Source: Carya illinoinensis (taxonomy: Eukaryota; Streptophyta; Magnoliopsida; Fagales; Juglandaceae). From it: DNA of 64,000 nt. Below are positions 13,346 through 24,706 of the stretch, one piece after another. The translations under genes and the position numbers were made by a program. The stretch covers positions 42,668,501-42,732,500 of the forward strand of contig NC_056755.1 of the NCBI RefSeq assembly GCF_018687715.1, in the 5' to 3' direction. The notes under the pieces were generated by a model that saw only the letters and a program-made list of their open reading frames with translations, made no database searches and was not told where the DNA came from. How positions within the stretch are numbered: position 1 is the stretch's first letter; each line of letters begins with the position of its first letter.

Positions 13346-14053
13346 TGATGTTAGTGTATGCTAAAGCATAACGTTATCTACTAAAATTAATGAACTAACT
13401 AGAAATCACATATCTATTCACATGGAAAATAGAAACAAATGGTGTATAATAGTAACACAGGGCTTCAAATGTGCTTGTCGCATGAGCTTTAATGGCCCAG
13501 TCCCAGTCATGAAACATGGTGTAATTTATGGACATACAATCCCCCATGCAGATGACACTAAACTCAAATTTGTGGTCAAACAATCTTAATATTTTATTGA
13601 GAATAAAAGGTAAATCCAGAATTTTCCTGCACTTCAAAATGATCATTATCGATTTTGTTATACAATGACTAATGTTGGCATTTTGGACTTTATTTAAATG
13701 TGCAAGGATGTTACAAAAACCTTCAAGTGAAAGCTTTTTTTCAACAAATAATAATAATTGGACATTGTTTTACTATTAAAAAAAATGGTCATTCCTTTTT
13801 TTCCTGCACTTAGAAGAAACTCATATGTTGCACAATGCACTAAATATTGAATACAACTTTTTTGGAACAAATTCATAGCACTTGTGGCTATTATAGTTGT
13901 TAATAATAATATCCTAAAAATTCTAAAATACATTTGTTGAAACTTTGTTGAAAATAATATTTGTGGCTGTTACAGTTTTTGGAACTTTGATGAAAATAAT
14001 ATTTGTGGCTGAGAACATTGTTAATTCTAAAAATTTGCACATTTTTACTACCC

Positions 14054-14807
14054 AAATAAAAGAGGCGGGAGATCTATTGAGGGGCGGGATGGTAAAATTC
14101 GGGAGGATATGGAATTGGTGCCAGGGTCACTTCCCAAGTCAAAACGGATGGATTTTTGTACAGTAGGACAACTTTACCTACCCATTGGTTCCTAGGCAGA
14201 ATTGCTCTGATATTTCACTTCTTTGATTCTGGTTAACACTACGTGCTAGAGATAAGAAGACTGGCAACAACCTAAGTGTGTTTTCAGAGACTTCAAATCC
14301 TTTTTCGAGAGTTAACAAAAAGGTACTCAGCATGTCCTAGGGGTATCCATTGTTGAGTGAGAGATACAAGAATACTTGCACATTTTTCCCTATTAGATAT
14401 TTCACAAAGTTTTAATATTTTTAGATATTAAAATAAAAGAGGCGGGAGATCTATTGAGGGGCGAGATGGTAAAATTTGGGAGGATATGGAACTGGTGCCA
14501 GGGTCACTTCCCAAGTCAAAACGAATGGATTTTTGTACAGTAGGACAGCTTTACCTACCCATTGGTTCCTAGGCAGAATTGCTCTGATATTTCACTTCTT
14601 TGATTCTGGTTAACACTACGTGTTGGAGATAGGAAAACTGGCAACAACTTGAGTGTGTTTTTAGAGACTTCAAATCCTTTTTTGAGAGGTAACAAAAAGG
14701 TACTCAGCATGTCCTAGGGGTATCCATTGTTGAGTGAGAGATACAAGAATACCTGCACATTTTTCCCTATTAGACATTTCACAAAGTTTTAATATTTTTA
14801 GATATCT
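14054..14807. repeat. 377-bp tandem duplication private to copy 1
   Basis: Two units start at 14,054 and 14,431 (both AAATAAAAGAGGCGGGAGAT) and run with few differences to ATTTTTAGATAT. Copy 2 has one unit (about 57,575-57,951), so this duplication arose after the segmental duplication, or was lost from copy 2. Confidence 0.92.
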
Positions 14808-15573
14808 TCACTGGTTTTGAGCCTACACTTTTCAGTTGCCACAAAACCCAGCAAAATACAAGGTACATTTTTTTCCAAATCCTGGACATCAGTTCTGGGA
14901 TTGCTAAGTATAGGTTTTTGCACACCTTTCTAATTTGGGCTTGCATGACATGAAAACATTGCACTCAAATTACATTTAGCAACCTATAATCTGATCTTGT
15001 CCATTATTTGGGGGGTTTGAAATCACATATTTATTTAGCCATGAGAAAGTTACAGTTTTGTAACATGCTATTGTTTATACTAGGTAAGATTCTAGTTTAT
15101 TCGATGAGTTATGACTCAGGAAAAAAAACATTTGTCTACACTAAACAGGGACTAATATATATATATATTCTCAAAGATAGTATAAGATGGCCCAACCTAT
15201 ATCTTATAATCTAGTTAACCCAAGATTTGATATGATTTATGGATAAAGTATATATGAGAATGTTTCCTTCAAATTGTGATCTGGTTGGTGAGAAAGGGTG
15301 AATAATATAGGTTTCAACTTGTTTGTAGAACTTCTTTATTTATATATAGTTATGGTAATTAGGTCATATGATTGGTAAAACATACCAGTTGCTTCAGTAT
15401 TATTTTTAGACTTAATAATGTATAGCCACTCAAACATGGTATCTTAGTTTTACATATACCGTCACTGGAGATCTATTTCTACCATCTTTTCCTACAATAT
15501 CTCAACTTTATATATATTGTTTTAGAAAGTTTACAAAACTGCCAATTTATCTAATATCTATATAAGTATGGAA

Positions 15574-15870
15574 GGCATTGTTGAGGGGGAATCAATTGCT
15601 GAGGAAAACTGCCAACAAGCATGATGCTTTTATATTTTTATGTTACATATGTGTTTGTCTAATTCAAAATTTTCTGGGTTGCATGTTCAATTTCAATTTA
15701 ATCCAATTATAAAGAAATATGTGGCATTGTTGAGAGGGAATTAATTGCTGAGAAAAACTGCCAACAAGCACATTGCTTTTATATTTTGATGTTACAGATG
15801 TGTTTGTCTAATTCAAAATTTTTTGGGTTGCATGTTCAATTTCAATTTGATCCAAGTATAAAGAAATATG
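15574..15870. repeat. 149-bp tandem repeat, two units
   Basis: GGCATTGTTGAG recurs at 15,574 and 15,723, and the following ~149 bases repeat (TGCTTTTATATTT..., GGGTTGCATGTTCAATTT...). The same pair occurs in copy 2 at about 58,713-59,010, so it predates the segmental duplication. Confidence 0.9.
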
Positions 15871-15883
15871 TGGCAAATTCTAA

Positions 15884-17617
15884 ATGGAGGAAGAAGAAGA
15901 CAAGGGGTAGCCACAAAAGAGCACTATTAGTTGTATGTAGCTACACAAGATCTGCCTTGAAGTAGGAATTTCCGAGATGAAGAAGAAGCATTCATGAATG
16001 ACTCAACCCAAGCATAAGTAGCAGATGTTTTGATACAACTGTCGATGGATGTAGGACAAGTTGCACATAGCAGTCTAGCTGCACAAGATCTGCCTTGAAG
16101 TAGGAATTTACAAGATGAGAAGGAAGCATTCATAAATGACTCGACCCAAGCACAAGTAGCAGACCTAGGCATACAATAGTCAATGCATATAGGACAAGCT
16201 GGAGAGGAAAATTACCTTAGGTATGGCAGCTATTAAAATAATGTTATATCCAATATTTTTACTCAATTGGCATAAGCTAAAATGCTAGGCAGATTTATTT
16301 TTTTGGGACTTATACATGTTCAAAGTCATAAGTGGTTAAAACTTCTTGGTCTATTTTTTGTGATGCAGCTCCACCCATTAAGAAGCGGGGTCAAGGTCCT
16401 GCCAAGGTCACATAATTCGAACGCCTAAGAAAAATTGGTAAGATTCCTTTGGTAATACAGGATGGGCATAGAGGTCCATCATGCGAAAATTCATCCATCT
16501 TTAGTAGTCGAGTAACATTTATTGTTAAAGTATATGCCGAACTTAGGCATGGAAGCTAGAGTTCAGTAACTGATGAGTAGAAACAAGAGTTGATTGATCG
16601 TGTTAGGGTATGAATTTTTATATAATGGTAACTATTTACGAATTTATTTACATGAACTAATGTTGAGAGGAACATTTATATAATTTTTGGGTTGCAGGTA
16701 GACTTTATCTTGGATTGGATAAGAGAAAATCATCGTGAAATGCTGTGTACATAATTAGCCGTTAAATACAAAGCATATTACTACGAACTCCACAAAGTCT
16801 ACTTAAAGTACACATCTCATGAGGAGGCCCTTGACGATGGGGCATCCATGGTGGACAGCAGTGTATGGAAGTGGCTATGTGAGCAGTGGGTAGGTGGAAC
16901 ATTCAAGGTATATGAGTACTAGTTTTAAGAACATTATCACACTACTTTTATGTTCCTCTATATGGATAATTATTAATGTTAGATGTTTATATGATTTATT
17001 TTTCAATCTTTTTAATTTTAAGCAATAAGTCAAAAAGTGGCAAATTGATAAACTCTTGTATATTCAAGAGTCTCGAAGGGCTACAGCAAATAAGAAGAAA
17101 TTAAAAGTCAAGCATATGGGCGGAAGGAAATCCTTTGTCAGGATTTTGGAAGAAAATGTATGTACTAAAAGCATTTTGCCCATATTTAGACTACAACTAG
17201 ATGGACCTTGATAATTAACTTTTAATCGTTGAAGGTAGCGTGAAACTGCACCCAATCTGGTCGATTTCTACAAAGAGACACACTAATCAAGGCAAAAGGG
17301 CAAATTTAGAAGCAGCTGAGATTGTTTTCAAAGACGTTTTAGGATATAGATCTGGGTATACACAGGGGCTAGGGCACTCGGTCATTCCTGACCCTTCTTC
17401 GTCAATGCAAAAGAACAAGACATTTAAACGTCTAATCAAGGAGAATGAACGGAACAAGAGTTCTGCAGATATGTATAAGGAAAAACTAGATGCTATAATG
17501 GGAAATTTGGAGGCTATGCAACACAATTTCTCAGAGTATGAGAAAACAATGAACTTTCGAGTGTCTGAGTTGGAGGGAAATAGTGAGTCTCGTGTGGAGA
17601 CTCAAAGAGATGGTTAG
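15884..17617 (+). pseudogene. Second gene of element C, Transposase_24-like (Ptta/En-Spm), copy 1
   Basis: The start is MEEEEDKG with a stop right after it in this copy. The first exon encodes a 46-residue internal repeat (DNA period 138 bp; units begin near 15,951 and 16,089) built on EEAFMNDST and SIDVGQA. Later exons match the Transposase_24 pattern: about 16,370-16,610 (KIPLVIQDGHRGPSCENSS), 16,700-16,908 (SSVWKWLCEQWVGG), 17,024-17,160 (RKSFVRILEEN), and the end 17,300-17,617 (VFKDVLGYRSG, GLGHSVIPDP, then a Lys/Glu-rich helical tail). Compared with copy 2, a deletion near 17,290 removes an intron and part of two exons, fusing them. In En/Spm the second product (TNPA) binds subterminal repeats; a similar role here is inference. 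Confidence 0.8.
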
Positions 17618-18333
17618 GCATCTCTGTCCATCTATATTTTGGTAGTTTTTTGTGGATTTTTGGTGGATTGTGACAATCCTGTAGACATGGCAGTGTATAG
17701 AGAGGTAGATAAGATCAATTCTGATGTGTAGTGTGGGGAGTTTTGGGGGTGATCTTTACAACAAATGGTTTTGTTATGATTTAGGTTTTATGCCAAAAAG
17801 TTCTTTTTTTGGGAAGGTGTTTACAGATGGCTATTTAGTCTATGAATATGAATGAAGGGTATCCACGAGTTCTTTTCCTTAAACCTGGTTTTTTCTCCGG
17901 CCAGGATCAAGTGATGACTTTCCTAATGCTGGCCATGTCATTATCCTGTGTATTTTTCCTAAGTTTTGTCAACTGTTGTTATTTTGCTTGCTGGAGCTTT
18001 TATTGTACTAGATAATTTTTGTGTGAATTGATAACATATTTATTCTTTGCAGGTTTCACAAATGGATGAAATATTTTCTTCACTTGGTGTACACCACTAA
18101 TGACACATGATTTGATATCACTAGTATGCATGTAGAAGAGTAAAAGATTGGTTTCAGCAAAGTAATTACTCTAAACTAACAGAGTAAGCTACCAACTTTG
18201 CTATTGTTCCTCAATTCGTCATCTCTAAAATGCATTATAGACTTTTATTAGCTACTTGATAACTGGTTGCTGGATATGAGGTGTATACTTTAATTGGGTT
18301 TGGTAATTATATAAATAACTATATATAGTTGAA

Positions 18334-18806
18334 TTGAATTTGGGTTAACCAAAGGGTTTGTATTCATAAGGAATAATGGATATGGTCATTGTAGTTTGGT
18401 TTATGTAATTAATGAAGATAGAAGAGCATGCTATGCCTTTATACATGTTTGTATTAAAAAATGCTAGTAAAAAAAGGGTAAATGTAGGAGAAATGGCAGA
18501 AAACACTACTTTAAAGTCTTTAGGGTATGGTGGGTTTGTATGAAAAATCTGGTTATTATATATAATGGAATTGAATTTGGGTTAGCCAAAAGGTTTGTAT
18601 TCATAAGGATTTATGGATATTTCATTGCAATTTGGTTTATGTAATTAATGAAGATAGAAGAGCATGCTATGCCTTTATACATGTTTGTATTAAAAAAGGC
18701 AGGTAAAAAAAAAAAAGAGTAAATGCAAGAAAAATTTATGGCAAAAAACACTACTTTAAAGTCTTTTGGGTATGGTGGGTTTGTATGAAAAATCTGGTTA
18801 TTATTA
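18334..18806. repeat. 237-bp tandem duplication private to copy 1
   Basis: Units start at 18,334 and 18,571 (TTGAATTTGGGTT) and share the AATTAATGAAGATAGAAGAG and AACACTACTTTAAAGTCTTT blocks. Copy 2 has one unit (about 61,627-61,860). Confidence 0.9.
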
Positions 18807-19547
18807 TCATCCAGGAATCTAGTTGTTATATAAATAAAAATAAACATTTTAATAATGGTTGGAGTATGTTTAAAATGTGCTTGATGGTGCACCTTAGATA
18901 GATGTAAAAGATGGACCAATTATTTGTTCTGGAATTAACCAGCATGGAGTTTAGTAACAGTTTTAGTGACACAATTACTATCTGTTTTGAGTTTTGCTTA
19001 TTGCGTGGTTGTATATTTGATGTGATAAATTTCACTTGAGTCATTACTTTAAAAATAATAATAATAATAATAATTACAATTATGATATCATGGGTTCTAG
19101 TATACTTGTGGCACACTAGATTCTAAGGTGATGTTGTAAATCACACCTTAGGAAAAGATTAAAAAAAAAAAAGTGTTCAAAATATGGTTAACATGTGTAG
19201 TGGACTTAATAGCAAGATGTATTAATTAATGTACTACTATGGTTTTCTGTTAAACTGCTGGAATGTTAAACTATGATTATATATGGTTTTCAAGTATATG
19301 ATTTGGTATGGTTTTCAGGTACTTAATAGCATGATGCTGTACGTATGGATGAAGGGCTTTGTTTGCCCAAAGTTTTATTGGGAAAATGAACTGGAACTGG
19401 ATCTTGTGAATCTTTCATGTGTCTAGAACCCAAAGTATTATGTATACATGGATTTTATTAAGCATTTTGGGTTGTATTAGTTGAATGCACTGATGTGACT
19501 TGGGAAAATGTAGGCTTCCCTCTTTAACTCCCTACCTTACAAACATT

Positions 19548-19580
19548 GATGTATCTCCAACCATGGGTTGGAGATACATC
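19548..19580. other. 15-bp perfect hairpin with 3-base loop
   Basis: The arms 19,548-19,562 and 19,566-19,580 (GATGTATCTCCAACC and its complement) pair exactly. The copy-2 version (about 62,579-62,611) has two mismatches. It is followed by several nested short palindromes in copy 1. The function is unknown; it may be part of a small foldback insertion. Confidence 0.7.
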
Positions 19581-19840
19581 TATATGTAAAACTCCCTCTA
19601 TAACTAATGCCTACATATCTATATGTAGGCATCTCTATATGTTATATCTAGCATATAACATATCTATTTATGTCACCCAAGGCACCCAAGGCTTTTGTCA
19701 CCCAAGGCATTAGTTATGTTATATCTATATGTGTGATCACAGATTCAATAAAAGCCTACATATCTAGCATTTTGATTTAAGCATAATATTGTGAGAAAAT
19801 ACCATTTTAGAAGAGTGAGAAATTATCAAAAAAAGCCTAC

Positions 19841-21205
19841 ATTTTGTTTTAGTATTTCCAACAAATAAACATGTGACAAAAACTATATTCCGACTAAGTC
19901 ATATACTAAGAAACTGTATTCCTACTAAGCCACCAAATGCAAGGGTGGCAAAATATCAAATTCAAAAAAAAAAATTAAGTGGGCAAAAAAATTTTCCCAC
20001 AAATAAATATCATGAACAATACTTTTTACTGACAAAATCAAATAGTCCAAAAAATTATATTTCTAACTTTTACTCATGATTGACAATGATGTGGAAAGTA
20101 TGTATTGCCACGAAATAGTGTCATACAAAATACTCTTTACCCATGAGGTCATTAGGTCTGAAATAATGTATTTTTATCCATTATTGATGAGAGCCTTCGG
20201 TCGGGAAAGATGTATTCCAATAAATGCGTTCATGAAAAATATAAATTCCACCAGCACATTTCATGACAAAACTAATATTTCCCATCAACATAAACTGATT
20301 TGAGTAACCATTTGCCATAAAATTCATGGGCTTTCTCGACGATCTACTTGGTAGGAAAAAATTACAATTTGCCACTATAGTTCACAAATTAGTGAGAAAA
20401 AATGCTCAGTATCATCAATTTTAAGTCACTAATCTTCCACAGATAGACTTGGTGGAAAAAGAGAAATACACTAAGTACTAGCTGTCAAGACAATTCTTAT
20501 TATGTCCCACGTCAAAAATTCAACTCAGGACAAAACTTGTGGTACGCTTAATTTACTTTCTTAGGCATTTTGAATGGAAAAGGATATATACTGAAAAAAA
20601 ATAATAATAATAAAAATAAAATAAAACATGGTTTTAAATTAAACGTTTGCAAATAAAGAGCGTAGACAAACCCTATCAGCTCGACTGAGGCCCAGATATG
20701 TAGTACGTACCACAGTACCAGATAGATAGATATTATATATTTGTAATCTGACTCCATTGGCTTGATCTTGGTTTACTTTGAACGTAGAAAACTTTGGTGG
20801 AAATTAAACGTATATATTGCCATTCGTTTTCGGTATAACGTCGAAACACGCTTAATTACTTTGTTTGTGCTAATCCTTTTATAAGCTTGATTTGAAAGAC
20901 TTCAAAACCAACATTGAAACTAAAGTCTGATACGGTATGACTCGTGAAAGTTGGACCAGAAAATAGAAAGAACGCAAGCAATGTCGAACCCATTAACAAT
21001 TCATGTCCCAAATTTGGAAATGTGCCTTTAATTTGTGTATTGGGATTTATGTGATGGAATTCATGCATGCAATAGATGACACCTGTTTTGTGACATCATG
21101 CATGGTACGTATCTCTCATGTTTTGACAAAATGTGAGTTGCAGTTTGAGGGTTTTGCCCTAACTATCAATATTCTAAAAAATACACTTATTTATTGTTAA
21201 TTATT
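19841..21205. other. 1.37-kb segment absent from copy 2; right subterminal zone of element C plus flank
   Basis: Copy 2 joins directly from the equivalent of 19,840 to that of 21,205. About 19,850-20,543 has recurrent TTTGCCAC, GCCACC, GGTGG and TTCCCA motifs like those next to the CACTA terminus at 42,568. The rest, to 21,205, is ordinary AT-rich flank with no gene seen. Confidence 0.55.
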
Positions 21206-21805
21206 TACTACGAAAATGATCATTTCCATTCAAAATATGTCAATTCTCATTTTAAATATTTATTTTCGTTATAAATAATTTGTCATAAATAAAATCAGTG
21301 AAAACGAACTTGACAATTAATTAAATTAATTAAGCTGCAAAGATTTCTTTTTGTTTCTTGGGAAAAAAGGCACCGAAATTAAGCTCGGATTTTTATAATA
21401 TGTTGTGTTTTACGAGGAAATTAGAAATCACATGTTTTTGGAGGTTTTCACTTTCATATTTTTTTTTTGGTCATTTTCAGACTTTGAATGAGACAGCTAG
21501 CAGCTAGTACGCGCGTACGTAGACTTTTAATTCAGGTAATTGGAGGGAGGACTTGTATTTGAATTTTTAGACTTTTCAGATATTTGGGAGCACCATAAGG
21601 GATCGATATTTTCTAAATGAGAAATAAATATTATACCGTTTACTGTTCGTCTGAATATTATTCTATTATTACTTGTCAAACACTCCAGCTTGGCTTTGTC
21701 AGTAGTAGATGATCTGTTCGATCAAGTCAGAAATTTCGTATAGATTTTTGTAAGAAAAGTAAATTTTACCTTGAAAAAGTACAAAAAATATTTGGGAAAC
21801 AAGCC

Positions 21806-21814
21806 CTATAAGTA
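21806..21814 (+). promoter_or_regulatory. TATA box of CTNIP gene 1
   Basis: CTATAAGTA, about 145 bases before the start codon. It is followed by a (GA)n tract at about 21,897-21,913 in the likely 5' leader. The same box is present before gene 3 (63,742-63,750). Confidence 0.55.
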
Positions 21815-21951
21815 CCTCATCTCCTCGGCCACCTTAATCAAGCCATCCCAAAAACATTAGTTTTCCTGATCCCAACCTAAATTAGCTCAAAAACTCAGAG
21901 AGAGAGAGAGAAAAGAGAAGTTATAATCAAGCAATTCCTTCATAACTTTAC

Positions 21952-22188
21952 ATGATGGTTTTCTCCCAAAGGAAAAGTGTCTTCGTCTTAGTAGTAGTGA
22001 TTGTTTGTTTAATTTTATTTGCTCCTGCACAACTTGGAGCAATGAGGCCATTGAAAGGAGATGAGTATTGGAGGAAGGAGGCTAGCGGCCTTCTGATTCA
22101 GTCAGTACTTCAAAAGGGTACTGGCACTCCATCTGGTCCCAATCCATGCACTCACATTCCCAGACGGGGCTCGGGTGTATGCACCTAG
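21952..22188 (+). CDS. CTNIP/SCREW-type secreted peptide precursor, gene 1
   Basis: 78 residues. Residues 4-8 are polar/basic (SQRKS), 9-26 a hydrophobic signal segment (VFVLVVVIVCLILFAPAQ), and a short charged pro-region follows. The C-terminal block has PSGPNPCTHIP near residues 60-70 and a second Cys at 77, the next-to-last residue. A Cys-Thr-X-Ile-Pro core with a second Cys further on defines CTNIP/SCREW peptides, which are released outside the cell and sensed by the receptor kinase HSL3/NUT in immunity and water-loss control. The mature peptide is probably the last ~18-25 residues. Two ATGs stand in a row (21,952 and 21,955); gene 3 has only the second, so 21,955 may be the functional start. 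Family assignment is by motif; expression and processing are inferred. Confidence 0.78.
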   Translation: MMVFSQRKSVFVLVVVIVCLILFAPAQLGAMRPLKGDEYWRKEASGLLIQSVLQKGTGTPSGPNPCTHIPRRGSGVCT

Positions 22189-22633
22189 CTACCAATTAAA
22201 CCTCACAGCTACCTAGTAGCTGGCGGCCTGCGCGCCTTTTCTCATGACTCTGTCGATACTGCTTCCTTCTCAAGACCAAGATCAGAGGTCATAGCTGGCT
22301 ATATTATTAATGTTGGACGTCTATTCTTTCAATTTCGGATGCCTTAATTAGCTTCAGTACGTAGTCCTTTATGTAAATTTTTTATCTTTTCATTTCTTTG
22401 GCACAACCATGCATGCTTGTACGCATGTACAAATTACCTTTGGAAAACAGAGAATAACTAACAAAAACAATATTAATATTGGATAAACAAGTTCGACGTT
22501 AATTATTAATTACTTGGCATGCACATGCACTAGTGCTTAGTGCATGCATGCATTGATCCGTACACTCAAAACCAGTGTTTTTATTGTTATTAGTTACTTC
22601 CATTTTATTAACTATGAGAAAAACGCTCACCTA

Positions 22634-22779
22634 TTGTTACCTATAAATTAGTATTTTTTTTATTAAAATAAGTATATTTTTATCGTAAATAATTATATTG
22701 TTGCAGATAACCAATTATCATAAATAATTATTTTTCTTGCAGTACATACTAAGATCACTTTACTATTTATAGGTAACAA
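22634..22779. mobile_element. Putative MITE/foldback element
   Basis: The 15-base arms TTGTTACCTATAAAT (22,634-22,648) and its exact complement (22,765-22,779) flank an AT-rich, itself partly palindromic core (TAAATAATTAT twice). There is no coding capacity. The family is unknown and a target duplication is not clear. Confidence 0.5.
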
Positions 22780-23196
22780 AAAAATACATGTTTGGTCTAC
22801 TTAAATATTTTATAAAATCAAGCTTATAAATTAATATCAGATATTAATGTGTTAAGTCGGATTATAAAACATTTTTTTCAACGAAGAACAACGGGCTTGC
22901 TAGCTATAATATGTAGTTTAATTAATGCTGTCGTGTCGTTTACATAATATATACATCATGAATGCCGTTATTAATGCCGTTATTAATGCTTGTGATCGAT
23001 CCCATGCAACCCCGGTTGGTTGAAGTTACTGTACGTGTGAAACATTCCAAAAATTAATTACGTACTTACCATATTAATTAAGTTGAAAATATTATTGAGT
23101 ATGTCGTTTTGCCGCAACGTACATTGGTTTTTTATTTTTTCTCTAATTCCTATTTTTCTGAGATTAAAAAGGATCCAAAATTTATAATTTGGATTA

Positions 23197-23330
23197 ATGC
23201 AAGTCCAATTACGTACTATATACGAATTATGAAGTCCCTGATTTTTGTACGTACGTGATTAATTAATTTTCATGACTTGGTGCGTGAATAGTGAAAATAA
23301 TCAGTTAAGGAATTAATTACCATAATTAAT
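23197..23330. repeat. Dispersed ~132-bp repeat, copy near CTNIP gene 1
   Basis: TGCAAGTCCAATTACGTACT to AATTAATTACCATAATTA matches 31,615-31,746 with only a few differences by eye. This copy is ordinary flank of CTNIP gene 1. The other copy is fused into a TNPD exon. Confidence 0.93.
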
Positions 23331-24214
23331 TCATATATATCGGCATATTGATCTTGTGTAGTACCGTTGTAAATATTTAAGCATGCATAATTACATATAA
23401 AAAAATGAAAAATGATAATTGCAGTCATAGGTGCGCAAGTGTCGCTTAATCACTTTAAAAAAAATAAATAAAATACGAAACTCACATAAAAAAGTAATAA
23501 TTTTTTAATAGTAAATCACACTCTTTTTTAAAATGACTGCACAACACTTACACATTTCACGATTGTATATACCATTACTCACATACATGTCTTATTTTTA
23601 CTACAAGCATGTGCGTTCAAGTTTCAAGAGAAGATAGAGAAAAAAGAAAATCTATGAATTACTTTTCTTGATCTCCATCCAACCTGGACTATATGCTAAG
23701 TGGATTGAATTTTGACTATTTTAATTATGTTGAGGGTCAGAAATGGAATGGGTCTTAATTTAAGTCGTCGTTTTAGTCAAAATCGTGTATATATGTGTGT
23801 GTGTGTATGTATGTATGCATGTATAAAGTAATTAAACGTTGTAGGCCAGTCATGCCATGACCATTAATTATGTTAGAATTATGAAATTTACAATATTGGA
23901 CCAATCGAGGTATTCTGTATAATTCTAAACTATCAAATTTTTACAATTTACATGATTGACGGAGATTATGATTTGATTTTCTAAAATCAATAAAAATAAG
24001 ATATCATGTGGCACCATCGATCGACTTTATAACGTCGAGACCGCATCCTAGCTAAGAGAAGAATTAATTTTCAGTATATATTATATTATATTCACTATAA
24101 CAAAAAAATGTTTTTAGGACGAAATTACTTTGGGACGAATTGGAAATCGTCCCAAAAAGTGAGATTTTGGAACGAAATTTGAATTTCATTCCAAAATGAC
24201 GACGGTTATGCCAG

Positions 24215-24445
24215 ACCGTTCGAACGGTATTCTTAGGGACGAAAATTTTTATCCCAAATAAGTTAACCATTCGACCGTTAATGATTAACCCTTCAAACGT
24301 TTAATTTTTACCGTTTGAACGTAATATTGGCGCGATAGGCAAAATTATTTTGGAGGCAAATAGATAAACCGTTCGAACGGTTAATATTAACCGTTCGAAT
24401 GATGCATATTCACCGTTCAAACGTTATTTGAATCGGTCGACGGTG
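24215..24445. repeat. TTCGAA palindrome array A1 (subterminal)
   Basis: Cores start at 24,219, 24,270, 24,292, 24,314, 24,372, 24,394, 24,416 and 24,436. Intervals within runs are 20-22 bases, with gaps of 51 and 58. The full form is ACCGTTCGAACGGT (24,215-24,228 and 24,368-24,381); others are worn at the CpG (TTTGAA, TTCAAA) or are GTCGAC-like. Such subterminal arrays are where CACTA proteins of the TNPA kind bind; that use here is inference. Confidence 0.85.
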
Positions 24446-24706
24446 ACAGGGTTTTAATTTTGTAAGTTTTTTGCCAAATTATATTTAGATTAACTAGTAA
24501 TTATAAAAAATTGGTTAATTAAATAATATGAATAATCTAAATTAAGAATTAGTTTAGAAAATATAAAACAATACTATTTCATATAACTTAAATACTGAAT
24601 TTACAAAACACAAAATATTGTCCATACAAAAAACAGGAAATAAATAAATAAAATATATCATAAAGTAATTAAGACCCCAAGTCTTTGCACACTTCCTCGA
24701 CTGCAG
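24441..24706. other. AT-rich spacer between subterminal array and ORF2 end
   Basis: No gene seen. It is presumably the 3' untranslated and termination region of the minus-strand ORF2. Confidence 0.4.

Larger units (their letters stand above)
13346..15883. other. Non-coding spacer of element C, with internal duplications
   Basis: No gene seen. It contains the 377-bp and 149-bp tandem repeats listed separately, and two close copies of ATAATATTTGTGGCTG at about 13,955 and 14,000. It precedes the second gene of element C and probably carries its promoter. Confidence 0.5.
17618..19840. other. Non-coding 3' region of element C, copy 1
   Basis: No gene seen. It includes a possible last non-coding exon after an acceptor near 18,053, the 237-bp tandem duplication (18,334-18,806), an AAT microsatellite near 19,055, and a short hairpin at 19,548-19,580. 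Confidence 0.5.
1130..20543 (+). mobile_element. CACTA element C, upstream copy (left end missing)
   Basis: A TNPD-like pseudogene (6,849-10,339) and a Transposase_24-like pseudogene (15,884-17,617) on the same strand mark a CACTA/En-Spm element. Its left terminus, seen in the other copy at 42,568, is absent here because the retroelement and duplication breakpoint replace it. The right part at about 19,850-20,540 has repeated motifs like those near the left terminus of copy 2 (TTTGCCAC, GGTGGAAAA). It may end near 20,543 in a degenerate CTTGTGGTA. Two LTR-like elements are inserted in it. The extent is inferred; the right end is tentative. Confidence 0.5.
1155..22062 (+). repeat. Segmental duplication, copy 1 (direct repeat of 44,005-64,000)
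   Basis: From the TA tract near 1,131-1,174 onward the sequence matches the block starting near 43,960 in the same order and orientation: TA tract, (CT)n tract, inverted LTR-like element, TNPD, LTR-like element, Transposase_24-like gene, CTNIP gene. Position 22,062 corresponds to the last base of the window, so the true right limit is unknown. The left limit is where the retroelement at 1-1,125 begins. Differences from copy 2 include 377-bp and 237-bp tandem duplications, a ~0.8-kb deletion in the first LTR-like element, an exon-fusing deletion near 17,300, and 1.37 kb at 19,840-21,205 that copy 2 lacks. Confidence 0.93.
22189..24092. other. Intergenic DNA downstream of CTNIP gene 1
   Basis: No gene seen. 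It is AT-rich, with a foldback sequence at 22,634-22,779, a block at 23,197-23,330 that recurs at 31,615-31,746, a possible small inverted-repeat element about 23,400-23,580, and a GT/AT tract near 23,790. Confidence 0.6.

Noticed and set aside
20181..21068. Minus-strand ORFs in the 1.37-kb segment unique to copy 1
   Set aside because: Short, without domain or conserved counterpart, in AT-rich DNA; not supportable as genes.
23400..23580. Possible MITE with GCAGTCAT.../...ACTGCAC ends
   Set aside because: The inverted match is weak and no target duplication is clear, so it was not listed as a separate element.
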